The notes beneath the pieces were generated by a model. The model was given only the letters and a program-made list of their open reading frames with translations, had not been told where the DNA came from and searched no databases. Shown piece after piece: positions 20,563-29,467 of a stretch of 64,000 nt of DNA. The stretch lies in assembly GCF_900566075.1 (NCBI RefSeq), contig NZ_UPHU01000001.1:2294001-2358000 (forward strand), read 5' to 3'. This stretch comes from Mycobacterium pseudokansasii (GTDB lineage: Bacteria; Actinomycetota; Actinomycetes; Mycobacteriales; Mycobacteriaceae). Positions within the stretch are counted from its first letter, which is position 1, and the number at the start of each line of letters is the position of its first letter. Position numbers and translations under genes: made by a program.

Positions 20563-20970
20563 CTAGCCCGTCGGGACCAGGCGCAGCGAGATCGAGTTGA
20601 TGCAATAACGCTGATCGGTTGGCGTCGGATAACCCTCGCCGGCGAACACGTGACCGAGGTGGCTGTGGCAGTTCGCGCAGAGCACCTCGGTGCGCGTCAT
20701 GCCCAGCGAGTGGTCGGGACGCAGGATGACCGCTTCGGAGCTCGCCGGGTCGAAGAACGAGGGCCAGCCGCAATGCGACTCGAACTTCTCTGTGCTGCGG
20801 AATAATTCGGCACCGCATGCCCGGCACTGGTAGACGCCCTCGGTTTTGGTGTCGGTGTACTCGCCGGTGAAGGGTCGCTCGGTGCCGGCCCGGCGCAGGA
20901 CGTCGAATTCCTGCTGGGTGAGCCTTTGGCGCCACTGGTCGTCGGTCAGTTCCACCTTGGGACGCATCAT
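20563..20970 (-). CDS. msrB: peptide methionine-R-sulfoxide reductase MsrB
   Basis: A 135-residue SelR-domain enzyme that reduces methionine-R-sulfoxide in proteins. The zinc-binding CxxC pairs (CRACGAE near residue 50 and CANCHSH near residue 99) and the C-terminal catalytic Cys (RYCINSISL) are all present, as are HCGWPSF and GHVFAGEG. No signal peptide is seen, so it is cytoplasmic. It is preceded by a mycobacterial interspersed repeat that separates it from aftC. Corresponds to Rv2674. Confidence 0.95.
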   Translation of the reverse strand: MMRPKVELTDDQWRQRLTQQEFDVLRRAGTERPFTGEYTDTKTEGVYQCRACGAELFRSTEKFESHCGWPSFFDPASSEAVILRPDHSLGMTRTEVLCANCHSHLGHVFAGEGYPTPTDQRYCINSISLRLVPTG

Positions 20971-20993
20971 GCCTTCACGCTAGCGCCAAGGGC

Positions 20994-21058
20994 GGTGATC
21001 CGTCCCCCGCAAGCGGGAGGTGCCCCCAGCGCCCGGCTGCGCCGCGCTTGCGATCACC
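20994..21058. repeat. mycobacterial interspersed repeat between aftC and msrB
   Basis: A 65-bp element bounded by inverted GGTGATC (20994-21000) and GATCACC (21052-21058). Its interior contains the small hairpin CCCGC-AA-GCGGG and the string GGAGGTGCCCCC, which I recognise as a common short intergenic element of pathogenic mycobacteria. Its right end covers the aftC stop codon. A role as a processing or attenuation hairpin between two co-directional genes is possible. Confidence 0.6.
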
Positions 21059-22355
21059 GCGCGCGCTGCCGCTCGGACGTCAGCCAGATCGGATCGATAC
21101 CACTGTCCAGCCGGTCTTCGGCCTTGGCATCCAGGTAGCGGAAGTAGAGCACGGTGAACGCCACGATCAACAGCAGCGCCCAGCCGTAGGTGATCTTCAG
21201 GTATTCCAGGGCGCGGCCCCACCGCATCCAGTTGAACAGCAGCCAGCGGTCCAACGTCATGAACCCGTAGATGCCCAGCCACGCCGGCCAGTTGCGGATC
21301 ACCGAGTTGGGCAGCACCACCGTCATCAGGAACGGGAACAGCATCATCGAGTAGTAGCCCTGGGCCAGCGACATCACCAGCCACGACCACAGCAGCAGCA
21401 CGCCCGACGACGTGGTGAACCAGAACAGCGGGTCGCGGGTGCGGTAGTAGCGGTACAACAGCCACAGCGCGCCGACGGCGAGGGCGGTAAACAACAGCCG
21501 CAGGAACACGATCAACCACGTCGGCAGGCCGAAGTACACGCCGTTGCCCTGGATGGAGCTGTTGAAGTAGTCGCGGGTGCCCAGGATGTAGGGCAGGGTC
21601 CGGGTGAAGAAGTCCATCGGGTGGCTCACCAGTGGCAGGGCGGCCAGGTTGACGACGACGGGCACCACGATCGCCGCCACCACCGCCCGCCACTGGCGGT
21701 TCAGCAGCGGCAGCAGCAGCAACGGGCCCAGCAGGGGTTTGAGGACCAAGGTCAATCCGATGGCCAGCCCGGCCATCCACTGACGGCTCGTCCGCCCGTC
21801 GAGCAGCCACCGCAGGAACAGCACCTCGAGCAGCAGGATGCAGCCGTTGATGTTGGTGAACACCAGGGTGTTGGTCACCGTCTCGGTGGCGAACATTGCT
21901 AATAACAAGGCGGGCGCGGCCACCGAGGCCAGCGTGAAATTGAACATCCGCAGCAACAGGTACGCCGCGACGAGGATGGCCACGGTGTTGATGGAAATGA
22001 ACAAGTAGCGCGACGGCGCGAAGGGCAGATAACCGAACGGTGCCATCAGCAGCGTGCCGCCCGGCGGATAGAGGTAGTGCGGGTCGACGTAGTCGAAGTG
22101 CTCGTTGTAGATGTCCCAGCCATGCCGGAAGTTCAGCACCGCGCGGTAGACCGGCTTGAAGTCGTCGGTGATGTTGCCGTTGGTGGTCAGCACGATGCTG
22201 CGGTGCAGTATCGACATGATGGCCGCCGGCCAGAGCGCCGCCCGCACGATCGACGCCGTGCTCGGTGCGCCGGTGCGGGGACGGAATGCGGCCAGCATCG
22301 ATTCGCGTAGGCGGGTTCCAGGTGAGTCAGCTGCCGTCACCAGCGCACCGTACAC
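21054..22355 (-). CDS. aftC: alpha-(1->3)-arabinofuranosyltransferase AftC (GT87-like)
   Basis: A 433-residue polytopic membrane glycosyltransferase of the GT-C fold that branches arabinan in arabinogalactan and lipoarabinomannan using decaprenyl-phospho-arabinose. The first periplasmic loop carries the acidic segment NITDDFKPVYRAV and YDYVDPHYLYPPGG-like residues (HFDYVDPHYLYPP). About ten hydrophobic segments follow. GTG 22355 gives the length I recall for Rv2673, while an upstream ATG at 22472 would add an unrelated polar leader. It starts 22 bases after the stop of the TAP-like lipoprotein gene. Confidence 0.92.
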   Translation of the reverse strand: MYGALVTAADSPGTRLRESMLAAFRPRTGAPSTASIVRAALWPAAIMSILHRSIVLTTNGNITDDFKPVYRAVLNFRHGWDIYNEHFDYVDPHYLYPPGGTLLMAPFGYLPFAPSRYLFISINTVAILVAAYLLLRMFNFTLASVAAPALLLAMFATETVTNTLVFTNINGCILLLEVLFLRWLLDGRTSRQWMAGLAIGLTLVLKPLLGPLLLLPLLNRQWRAVVAAIVVPVVVNLAALPLVSHPMDFFTRTLPYILGTRDYFNSSIQGNGVYFGLPTWLIVFLRLLFTALAVGALWLLYRYYRTRDPLFWFTTSSGVLLLWSWLVMSLAQGYYSMMLFPFLMTVVLPNSVIRNWPAWLGIYGFMTLDRWLLFNWMRWGRALEYLKITYGWALLLIVAFTVLYFRYLDAKAEDRLDSGIDPIWLTSERQRAR

Positions 22356-22377
22356 CGGGGCTGCGGGCCGGCAGGTG

Positions 22378-23946
22378 TCAGGCGGGACAGTAGGTGTCGG
22401 TGCCGGGGAGTTTGCCGTCGTTGAGGTAACCGACCAGCGGCGGCACCGCACAGGAGGAATAGATGCTGGCACCGTGGCCGATGCCCTGCCACATCACCCG
22501 CTTGCTCGCGGCATTGGCATTGATGACCGTGGCCGCCGTCTGCGCAACCCCGTCGACGCCCACGATCGGGTCGTCTTGCACACCCATCAACAAGACGTCG
22601 ACCTTGAGCTCCTTCGGCAATTGCGGCGGTGAACCAGTGGGCCAGTGCACACACTTGACCAGATTGAGCGCGGCGACGGTGCCGAATTGGGGATAGAGCT
22701 TGGCCCAGGCAACCACCAGTTCGCGTACCCGGTCCGGGGTCGGGCGGTTGACCGCGTCGCTGCACGAATTGACGAATTGGCCGTCGGTGTCCTGAAGGCC
22801 GTCGGCACGATTGATCAGGTTGGACAGCTGGTTCATGTCACCGGCGCGGGCGGCCGCCAGTGCGTTGGCCAGCGTGGTGGTGGTGCTGATGCGGTCGCCG
22901 GTCGGAAAGCCCAGCGTGGTGGTGATCGCGTTGGCGATCGACGCGACCGAGGTTCCGGACCCCCGCAGCGAGCGAGCCGTGTTCAGCACCGCGGTGACGG
23001 CACCTTTCGGATCCGGACCCAGCGCGCAGCTGATCGCAACACACTGTGCCGCGAACGCGTCCAGCGCCGCCTGCTGGCCTTTGACCTGTTGCTCGGCCTT
23101 CGCCTCGGCGCTGACACCCAAAGCGACCGGGGAGTCGAGGATCAACCTGGCCACCTTGTCCGGGCGCGAGCCGGCATAGGTCAGCGCCACCTGGGCACCG
23201 TTGCCGATGCCGACCAGCGCCAGTGCCGGCACATCCCACAGATTGCGCAGTCGCTCGAGGTCGGAGGCGGCGTGCCCGTTGTCGTAGGCCGAATCAGCAG
23301 GTGCGATGACGTCGGTGCAGCTCGTGGTGGCCTCGTTCGAGATTGCCGAGAGGTTGGCCACCGGATCATCGCCGGTCTGGAACTGCGATTGATCGCGCAT
23401 CTCGTCGCGCTGGAAGTGGTCGCGGCAATCGATCGGACTCGACATGCCCATGCCGCGGCGGTCGACGGCGACAATCGGGTGACTGCGCAGGATGTCGGCG
23501 CCCGCATGTGACAACCAGACCGGCAATTGCGTCGACGACGGCAGATCCGAACCGGTGGTGAAAACCAGGGGTCCCGCCTCGCGCGGGGTTTGGCCCGAAC
23601 GGGCGCGGACCACGCCGATGGTGACCGCCCCGGACCCACCGTTGACCGGGTCGAGGTCGGAGTCGAAGGTGGCGCATTCCAGCTTGATACCCGGCGCGGT
23701 GGGGATTGCCGCGTTCCCGTAGACCTGAGACGTGCAGTCGCGCCAGGACAGATCGTTTTTGGGAGCGGCGATCGGTGGCGGGCCGCTGGGGGGCGGTGTG
23801 GTGGTGGCGACGCCCTGCGGTTTGGCACCGCTATAGGTGGCAAAGCGCGGGTTGGCGCCGAGGACCGGAACGCAGCCGGTCAGCACCGTGGTCACCGAGC
23901 AGGCCATCGAGACCAGGACTGTTGCGGACGTGATGCGCCGACTCAT
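22378..23946 (-). CDS. TAP-like alpha/beta-hydrolase lipoprotein, nucleophile position altered
   Basis: A 522-residue secreted protein. The N-terminus has a signal peptide ending in a lipobox (VLTGC), then a Pro-rich linker (PPPSGPPPI). The alpha/beta-hydrolase fold begins near residue 95, and a C-terminal TAP-like region holds the acid (GVQDDPIVG) and histidine (GIGHGAS) of the triad. At the nucleophile elbow, where GxSxG is expected, the sequence is GIGNG, so the catalytic Ser is Gly. It may be a non-catalytic homologue or use another residue. Corresponds to Rv2672. It is preceded by the ribD-like gene with 16 bases between them. Confidence 0.82.
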   Translation of the reverse strand: MSRRITSATVLVSMACSVTTVLTGCVPVLGANPRFATYSGAKPQGVATTTPPPSGPPPIAAPKNDLSWRDCTSQVYGNAAIPTAPGIKLECATFDSDLDPVNGGSGAVTIGVVRARSGQTPREAGPLVFTTGSDLPSSTQLPVWLSHAGADILRSHPIVAVDRRGMGMSSPIDCRDHFQRDEMRDQSQFQTGDDPVANLSAISNEATTSCTDVIAPADSAYDNGHAASDLERLRNLWDVPALALVGIGNGAQVALTYAGSRPDKVARLILDSPVALGVSAEAKAEQQVKGQQAALDAFAAQCVAISCALGPDPKGAVTAVLNTARSLRGSGTSVASIANAITTTLGFPTGDRISTTTTLANALAAARAGDMNQLSNLINRADGLQDTDGQFVNSCSDAVNRPTPDRVRELVVAWAKLYPQFGTVAALNLVKCVHWPTGSPPQLPKELKVDVLLMGVQDDPIVGVDGVAQTAATVINANAASKRVMWQGIGHGASIYSSCAVPPLVGYLNDGKLPGTDTYCPA

Positions 23947-23962
23947 GCCGACCACAGTAACG

Positions 23963-24757
23963 TCAGGCTTTGACGTAGCGGGTGTACAGATAACCGGCGT
24001 CATCAGTGAGCAGGTGGGCGTAGCGCATCGGGGTCTTCAGCTGGCCCGGTCCGGTGACAATGCGCCGGGCCAGACCGCCCACCACAAACGGCGCGATCGT
24101 CAGACACAGTTCGTCGAGCAAGCCGCGTTCGATGAACGATCCGAGCAGTATCGGCCCCCCCTCGGTGAGGATGCGGCGCAGACCCCGCTCGGCGAGCCGG
24201 GCCAGCAGCACTGCTTCGTCGACCTTGGCGGGATCGGTGTCCGAGCAGTCGACCACCTCGGCGAGGCCGGTCAGGCGCCGTCGCGTCTCGTCGGCCGCCG
24301 CGGTGGTGGTGAGCACCAGAGGTGGCACCTCGGTGCGGGTGAACACGCCGAGATCCCGGGCCAGGTGTCCGGACTTGGTGACGATCGCCAGTTGGGGAAC
24401 CTCGCTTTGGCCGCGCAGCTGTCGCCGGCGGCGTGCGGCGACGCCGAGCTGAGCGCCGGAGTAGCCCTCCACGCGCACCGTGCCCGCGCCCACCACGATC
24501 ACGTCCGCCAGTTCACGCAGCAGGCGGAACACCACCCGGTCGCCCGGCCCGCCGAGCCCGCCGCTGGTGCCGGCGACGGTGGCGCCGCCGTCGACGCTGC
24601 TGATGAAGTTGGCCCGCACCCAGGTGCGGCCGGCGTCCGCGGGGTAGCCATAGAGCTCGGGTAGGTCGGCTTCGTTGAGCGCGCGGTCGGATCCGAGCAG
24701 CGTCAGGCGGATGCCGGCGGATCGGCTGGCGGCCGGGCCGTCCCCGAAGTCGGGCAT
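23963..24757 (-). CDS. RibD C-terminal-type NADPH-dependent reductase
   Basis: A 264-residue protein with only the reductase half of RibD and no deaminase domain. The motifs are RANFISSVDGGATVAGTSGG, DVIVVGAGTVRVE (pyridine nucleotide site) and ILTEGGPILLGSF. The fold is that of dihydrofolate reductase. H37Rv Rv2671 is annotated ribD, and reports, as I recall, describe weak dihydrofolate reductase activity that can support antifolate resistance when raised. Whether this copy serves riboflavin or folate metabolism cannot be told from sequence. It diverges from the ZapE-like gene across only 34 bases. Confidence 0.85.
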   Translation of the reverse strand: MPDFGDGPAASRSAGIRLTLLGSDRALNEADLPELYGYPADAGRTWVRANFISSVDGGATVAGTSGGLGGPGDRVVFRLLRELADVIVVGAGTVRVEGYSGAQLGVAARRRRQLRGQSEVPQLAIVTKSGHLARDLGVFTRTEVPPLVLTTTAAADETRRRLTGLAEVVDCSDTDPAKVDEAVLLARLAERGLRRILTEGGPILLGSFIERGLLDELCLTIAPFVVGGLARRIVTGPGQLKTPMRYAHLLTDDAGYLYTRYVKA

Positions 24758-24779
24758 GAGAGTGATTGCAGCACGCCGC

Positions 24780-24791
24780 TACAGTGCCAGC
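24780..24791 (+). promoter_or_regulatory. -10 hexamer TACAGT for a probably leaderless ZapE-like transcript
   Basis: TACAGT (24780-24785) is a TANNNT element that ends six bases before the ATG at 24792, placing the start of transcription on the first base of the codon. There is no ribosome-binding sequence. The whole divergent promoter region with the RibD-like gene is only 34 bases long. Confidence 0.55.
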
Positions 24792-25829
24792 ATGCACGGG
24801 TCCACCGCTGCGGGAGCTTCCGGCCGGCCGGGCCGCCTGGTGGATCGGCGTCCTTCGGTGTCGCCGGAACGGCTGATCGCCCAGCTGCGGCCGCCTCCCA
24901 CCTTCGCCGAGGTGAGCTTTGCGACGTATCGCCCCGACCCGGCAGAGCCGACTCAGGCTGCCGCCGTGCTGGCCTGTCAGGAATTCTGCCGGCATGCCGT
25001 CGAGCGGCGGGCGGGCCGCAAGAAGCTGTTCGGCAAGCGAGGGGTGCTGCCCGGGGTAGGCCTGTACCTTGACGGCGGGTTCGGCGTGGGCAAGACCCAC
25101 CTGCTGGCGTCGTCCTACTATGTGCTGCCGGGCGAGTGGCCCAAGGCGTTCGCCACCTTTGGCGAACTGACCCAATTGGCCGGTGTTTTCGGCTTCGCCG
25201 AATGCATCGACATGCTGGCGCACTACACCGCGGTGTGCATCGACGAGTTCGAGCTTGACGATCCGGGTAACACCACACTGATCTCGCGGATGCTGTCCGC
25301 GCTGGTCGAGCGCGGGGTGTCGGTGGCCGCCACCTCCAACACGCTGCCCGAGCAACTGGGTGAGGGACGCTTCGCGGCTCAGGATTTCCTGCGTGAAATC
25401 CACACGCTGGCAAGCATTTTCACCACCGTACGGATCGAGGGGCCCGACTACCGGCACCGCGATCTGCCGCCGGCGCCGCCGCCGTTGTCGGACGAGGACG
25501 TCGCCGCGCGGGCCGCTTGCGTCGACGGGGCGACCCTCGACGACTTCGACGCCCTGTGTGCGCACCTGGCCACCATGCACCCGTCGCGCTATCTGACGTT
25601 GATCGAGGGGGTGACGGCGGTGTTTTTGACCGGCGTGCACGGCATCGACGACCAGAACGTTGCACTGCGACTGGTTGCGCTCACCGATCGCCTCTACGAC
25701 GCCGGAATACCGGTGGTGGCCTCCGGGGCGAAGCTGGACACCATCTTCAGCGAGGAGATGCTGGCTGGTGGCTATCGAAAGAAGTACCTGAGGGCCACGT
25801 CGCGCCTGGTGGCGCTGACCGCCCAGTGA
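24792..25829 (+). CDS. AFG1/ZapE-family ATPase
   Basis: A 345-residue P-loop ATPase. Walker A is GGFGVGKTHLL near residue 97 and Walker B is VCIDEFELDD near residue 152. Sensor 1 is in VAATSNTLPEQL and the C-terminus has SRLVALTAQ. In Escherichia coli the relative ZapE acts at the division ring, and in mitochondria AFG1/LACE1 helps degrade respiratory subunits; the mycobacterial role is unknown. It probably uses leaderless ATG 24792. Its 3' end overlaps the convergent GNAT reading frame by about 80 bases. Corresponds to Rv2670c. Confidence 0.85.
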   Translation: MHGSTAAGASGRPGRLVDRRPSVSPERLIAQLRPPPTFAEVSFATYRPDPAEPTQAAAVLACQEFCRHAVERRAGRKKLFGKRGVLPGVGLYLDGGFGVGKTHLLASSYYVLPGEWPKAFATFGELTQLAGVFGFAECIDMLAHYTAVCIDEFELDDPGNTTLISRMLSALVERGVSVAATSNTLPEQLGEGRFAAQDFLREIHTLASIFTTVRIEGPDYRHRDLPPAPPPLSDEDVAARAACVDGATLDDFDALCAHLATMHPSRYLTLIEGVTAVFLTGVHGIDDQNVALRLVALTDRLYDAGIPVVASGAKLDTIFSEEMLAGGYRKKYLRATSRLVALTAQ

Positions 25830-26406
25830 CGGCCCGGGTCATGACGTAGTCGTGCTCCTGGTGATTTCCCAGCGGAAACGTCCTGGCTCCGCTGACAGTG
25901 AAGCCGCTCTTGAGGTAAAAGCGTTGGGCGCGAACATTTTTCCGGTTCACCCCTAGCCACAGGCTGTGAACGCCCCACGCGGCAGCCGTGGACAGCGCGG
26001 CATTCATCAACGCCGAGGACACACCCGTGCCATGAAAGTCGGGTATTACGTAGAGCTTTGACAGCTCGGCTGAGTCATCACCGTCGATACCGCGAACGAG
26101 CATGGCGTAACCGACAATTCGGCCCTGGTCCCGGGCGGCCAGAATGGCGCGCCGTGGATCGGCCAGATACTCGGCGAACCGGGTCGCCGACAGGTTGGCG
26201 TCGATGAACGACGCGATGTGCTCGGGGGCCACCGACGGCGGACAGGCCAGCGGAAAGGTCCGCGCGGCGACGGCGGCCAACTCGGACGCGTCGGCGGAAT
26301 CCGTCGGGGTGATCTGAACGGTCAGCTCAGAGGTTCCACTGGGCGAGGTGCTGGCCGGTCTTCCGGTCCAGCAGGACGACGACGGAGACCGGGTCGCGGT
26401 AGGCAT
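25747..26406 (-). CDS. GNAT-family N-acetyltransferase
   Basis: The conserved part is about 160 residues, from the beta-1 segment VQITPTDSADASELA to the C-terminal FYLKSGFTVSGARTFPLG. The acetyl-CoA pyrophosphate loop is VIPDFHGTGVSSALM, where the canonical R/Q-x-x-G-x-G/A begins with His. The only in-frame ATG (26406) lies 80 bases inside the upstream gene. The next candidates are a TTG near 26281 and a non-standard codon at the Rv2668 stop, so the true start is uncertain. The C-terminal 25 or so residues run into the convergent ZapE-like gene. The substrate is unknown. Corresponds to Rv2669. Confidence 0.75.
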   Translation of the reverse strand: MPTATRSPSSSCWTGRPASTSPSGTSELTVQITPTDSADASELAAVAARTFPLACPPSVAPEHIASFIDANLSATRFAEYLADPRRAILAARDQGRIVGYAMLVRGIDGDDSAELSKLYVIPDFHGTGVSSALMNAALSTAAAWGVHSLWLGVNRKNVRAQRFYLKSGFTVSGARTFPLGNHQEHDYVMTRAVTGRSAPPGATWPSGTSFDSHQPASPR

Positions 26407-26845
26407 CCCAGTACACTCCGCCGCGGACGATCGCGCCCTGCGGGGCGTTGCCCAGCGCGGCGTCCAGCCAATCGGGGGCGTCGCAGGGCCGCGGCTTGTA
26501 CGCGTCGGCGAACGGCGTGACTCCGTCGAAGCTGAAGTTGGTCGCCATGATGTAGGAATTGGGCACCCGGACCGCGCGGACGGTCACGTCGGCGCGGTTG
26601 ACCGAGCTGCCGGGGAAGCTTTTCACCGGGACACCGCTGCGCGTGTAGCCGAACCCGGGCGGCGGGTCGACGGGTTCCACGCTGCTGACGGTCACGTCGG
26701 CGACGTAGGTGCCGGTATCCACCCGTAGCGTGTCACCGATGTGGCCGATCGGTGCGTCGCCGGCCCACGCGCGGGGAGCGTCTAGCGCCGGGACACCCGC
26801 TGCGGCGACGAGGAAGGTGGAAATGATGATCAGCAAGCGCTGCAT
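26327..26845 (-). CDS. exported Ala/Val-rich protein
   Basis: A 172-residue protein that starts with a Sec signal peptide (MQRLLIIISTFLVAAAGVPA, cleavage after AWA-G near residue 29). The mature part is beta-rich, with GDTLRVDTGTYVADVTVSSVEPVDPPPGFGYTR, resembling DUF4352-like immunoglobulin-fold secreted domains; the C-terminus has VRGGVYWDAYRDPVSVVVLLD. The start at 26845 follows GGAGGCACCG. Corresponds to Rv2668. The function is unknown. Confidence 0.75.
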   Translation of the reverse strand: MQRLLIIISTFLVAAAGVPALDAPRAWAGDAPIGHIGDTLRVDTGTYVADVTVSSVEPVDPPPGFGYTRSGVPVKSFPGSSVNRADVTVRAVRVPNSYIMATNFSFDGVTPFADAYKPRPCDAPDWLDAALGNAPQGAIVRGGVYWDAYRDPVSVVVLLDRKTGQHLAQWNL

Positions 26846-27044
26846 CGGTGCCTCCTCGGCTCCCGGTTCGGGGACCTTCGCATGATGACACACGCCGTAA
26901 CGGGAAGGGGAGGGGTCGGCCGGGACGAGCCGTCGCAACATGGCGCGGATGCGACGTCGTGGCGCCCAAAATCATTTCAAAATTCACCTGCCGTTCGCCG
27001 CGCGAGGTGCGTCCATTGGGGGGCTTTGGGACAATCCAGGGGTC

Positions 27045-27371
27045 ATGAGACTCCTACTGCTGCTGGCTGGCGTTGCCGCCGTCGTCAGCGTGGCGGCGCC
27101 GGCGCGCGCCGACGACAAACAAGATCAAGCCTTCCTGGTCGCGCTGGGAGCCGCCGGCATCACCTACCAGAACGCCGACGCCACGATCGCCACCGGCAAG
27201 AAGGTGTGCGATATGGCCAAGGAGGGTAAGTCGGCGATCGAGGTCGTCGCATACCTGCAAGGCCTCAGCCCGCAGCTGACGCAGCCCAACGCGGCCAGGT
27301 TCACCGCGATCGCGGCCGGGGTTTATTGTCCCGAGCAACTGCCCGGTAGCAGCAAACCCGCTAGCGGCTGA
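27045..27371 (+). CDS. DUF732 secreted protein
   Basis: A 108-residue protein. A signal peptide (MRLLLLLAGVAAVVSVAAPARA) is followed by a compact helical domain (QDQAFLVALGAAGITYQNADATIATGKKVCDMAKEG) that is typical of DUF732, with a Cys in KKVCDMA and a second in GVYCPEQ that probably form a disulphide. These small secreted proteins are abundant in mycobacteria and have no known function. It marks the point where recalled H37Rv synteny (clpC2 next to Rv2668) breaks. Confidence 0.82.
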   Translation: MRLLLLLAGVAAVVSVAAPARADDKQDQAFLVALGAAGITYQNADATIATGKKVCDMAKEGKSAIEVVAYLQGLSPQLTQPNAARFTAIAAGVYCPEQLPGSSKPASG

Positions 27372-27476
27372 ACGGCCGCAAGTCACCCCGCCCGGACGCC
27401 GACTGTGAACCGCACGACGCGACACGCCGCTTGGGTGTCGCCGGATTCACTTTCGGTGCGCGTTCTCCAGGCGCGC

Positions 27477-27488
27477 TAGGGTTCGGAC
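27477..27488 (+). promoter_or_regulatory. -10 hexamer TAGGGT for a probably leaderless TPR-protein transcript
   Basis: TAGGGT (27477-27482) fits TANNNT and again ends six bases before the ATG at 27489. No Shine-Dalgarno is present. This is the third case in the window with identical spacing. Confidence 0.5.
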
Positions 27489-29138
27489 ATGAGTGCCGAG
27501 TATTTCGACCTCGGCTCCTATCACCGGCCAATCGAGACCCCTTCCGCGGAGGCGCAGCTCTGGTTCGATCGCGGGCTGGTGTGGGCGTATGCGTTCAACC
27601 ACGAAGAGGCGATCCGGTGCTTCGAGCGGGCACTGGCACTCGACCCGGAGCTGGCCATCGCGCGGTGGGGGATCGCCTATGCGGTCGGACCCAACTACAA
27701 CAAGGCGTGGGAGGCGTTCGACCCGGTCGAGCTGAGTGTGTCGCTGGCCCGCGCGCGTACGGAACTCCAGCTGGCCGAGCGCGGCCGGGCCAATCCGGTG
27801 GAGCAAGGCCTGATCGCAGCCCTGCAGGCCCGTTTTCCCACCGAATACCCGCATGCCGGCGTCACCGCCTACGCCGACGCGATGGCTGCGCTGGCCGCGG
27901 CCTATCCGGACGACCTCGACGTGCAAGCGCTGGCCGCCGATGCACTGGTCAACGTCACCGCGTGGGCCCTGTGGGACACCGCAACCGGCGAGCCGGCACC
28001 GGGTTCACGGGTGCTGGAGGCCAAGCGGATTCTCGATAAGGCGTTGGCTACGCCGGCCGGTCGGGAACATCCGGGAATCCTGCACCTGTATCTGCACACC
28101 ATGGAGATGTCGGCGACTCCGGAGCAGGCCTTACCCGCCGCGGACCTCTTGCGCGACCTGGTGCCGGATGCCGGGCATCTGCAGCACATGCCCAGCCACA
28201 TCGACGTGCTGTGCGGCGACTATCGCAGCTCGGTGCTGGCCAATCTTGCTGCGGTACAAGCGGACCGGCGCTTTGTGAGTCGTGAGGGCCCGTTGAACTT
28301 CTACTCCCTTTACCGTGCGCATGATCTGCACTTCATCGTCTATTCGGCGATGCTGGAAGGACGGCTGCAGATCGCGTTGCAGGCTGCCGACGAGCTCGCC
28401 GGTCAACTGACGGCCGAGCTGCTGTCGATCGAATCCCCGCCGATGGCCGACTGGCTCGAGGCGTTCGTGCCGCTGCGGACGCACGTGCTGGTGCGGTTCG
28501 GCCGGTGGAACGAGCTGATCGCGCAGCCACTGCCGGACGACCTCGAGCTGTACTGCACCACCGCGGCCACGATTCACTACGGGCGCGGTGTCGCGCTGGC
28601 GGCCACGGGTCGACTGGCGCGGGCACATGCCGAGCGCGCCGCGTTCACGAAGGCGTACAACCGGATACCGGTCTCCCGCTGCCTTTTCAACAACACCAGT
28701 CGAGACATCCTGGCCGTGGCCGCAGCCATGCTGGACGGTGAAATCGCCTACCGCGAAGCGCGTTTCGACGAGGCGTTCACTCAGCTAAGACGCGCGGTCG
28801 AACTCGACGACACGCTGCCCTACGACGAGCCGTGGGGCTGGATGCAACCTACTCGGCATGCCTACGGAGCATTGCTGCTCGAACAGGGACACGTCGAAGA
28901 GGCGGCGGCCGTGTATGCCGCCGACCTCGGTCTGGACCCCACGCTGGCCAGGCCCTGCCAGCACCCCGGGAACGTGTGGAGCCTGCACGGGTATCACGAA
29001 TGCCTGCAGCGGCTCGGCCGTACCGCCGAGGCCAGGGTCATCGGTCAGCAGCTGCGGCTGGCCGTTGCGCGTGCCGACGTGCCGATTCGTGCGTCATGTG
29101 CGTGCCGACTGGACGTGTCGTCGTGCTGCGACGGCTGA
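27489..29138 (+). CDS. tetratricopeptide repeat protein
   Basis: A 549-residue soluble protein. TPR-like helical pairs are visible at the N-terminus (AEAQLWFDRGLVWAYAFNHEEAIRCFERALALDPE) and again at residues 440-500 (LRRAVELDD and YGALLLEQGHVEEAAAVYAADL). The middle is helical with the polar-aromatic segment NFYSLYRAHDLHFIVYS. I see no signal peptide, catalytic motif or membrane segment. Proteins of this kind are scaffold-like; the partner is unknown. The last residues include several Cys (SCACRLDVSSCC), possibly an altered C-terminus. Confidence 0.78.
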   Translation: MSAEYFDLGSYHRPIETPSAEAQLWFDRGLVWAYAFNHEEAIRCFERALALDPELAIARWGIAYAVGPNYNKAWEAFDPVELSVSLARARTELQLAERGRANPVEQGLIAALQARFPTEYPHAGVTAYADAMAALAAAYPDDLDVQALAADALVNVTAWALWDTATGEPAPGSRVLEAKRILDKALATPAGREHPGILHLYLHTMEMSATPEQALPAADLLRDLVPDAGHLQHMPSHIDVLCGDYRSSVLANLAAVQADRRFVSREGPLNFYSLYRAHDLHFIVYSAMLEGRLQIALQAADELAGQLTAELLSIESPPMADWLEAFVPLRTHVLVRFGRWNELIAQPLPDDLELYCTTAATIHYGRGVALAATGRLARAHAERAAFTKAYNRIPVSRCLFNNTSRDILAVAAAMLDGEIAYREARFDEAFTQLRRAVELDDTLPYDEPWGWMQPTRHAYGALLLEQGHVEEAAAVYAADLGLDPTLARPCQHPGNVWSLHGYHECLQRLGRTAEARVIGQQLRLAVARADVPIRASCACRLDVSSCCDG

Positions 29139-29467
29139 CGGGACGACGCCGTTGACCGCAAGGTTGCCCGGAAGGGCTGTGCGGCAACGGCTTCGGCTAG
29201 ATTCCGAGACGTGTTTGGGCAGGCTGTGGACGCCGGTTACAGGCCGGATCGGGGATCCAGCACACGTATTCGCCGGTGACGGGTCTCCCGCGATGGTGTG
29301 TGTACCGACGTGGATCCCGCTGTGGCTCCCGGGCCTGCCCAGGGTTCCACGGTGGTAGTGGTGGCACACGTTCATACCCCAAACCACGTCTGGCATTGTG
29401 ACATTCCAGGTTCCGCTCAGCTGGCGGTCTAAGGCGACCAGTCGAGAGGTTGGGAAAGGGGGCAGGA
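29139..29467. other. non-coding stretch between TPR and WXG100 genes
   Basis: No convincing gene is seen. On the minus strand, short overlapping frames (29197-29382 and 29094-29396) encode His- and Pro-rich peptides, one with a CHHYHRGTLG motif, without a ribosome-binding site or family resemblance. The last 30 bases contain the purine-rich GGGAAAGGGGGCAGGA that serves the first WXG100 gene. Confidence 0.4.

Noticed and set aside
29197-29382. Small His/Pro-rich frame between TPR and WXG100 genes
   Set aside because: No ribosome-binding site, no family resemblance, and two overlapping frames look equally plausible.
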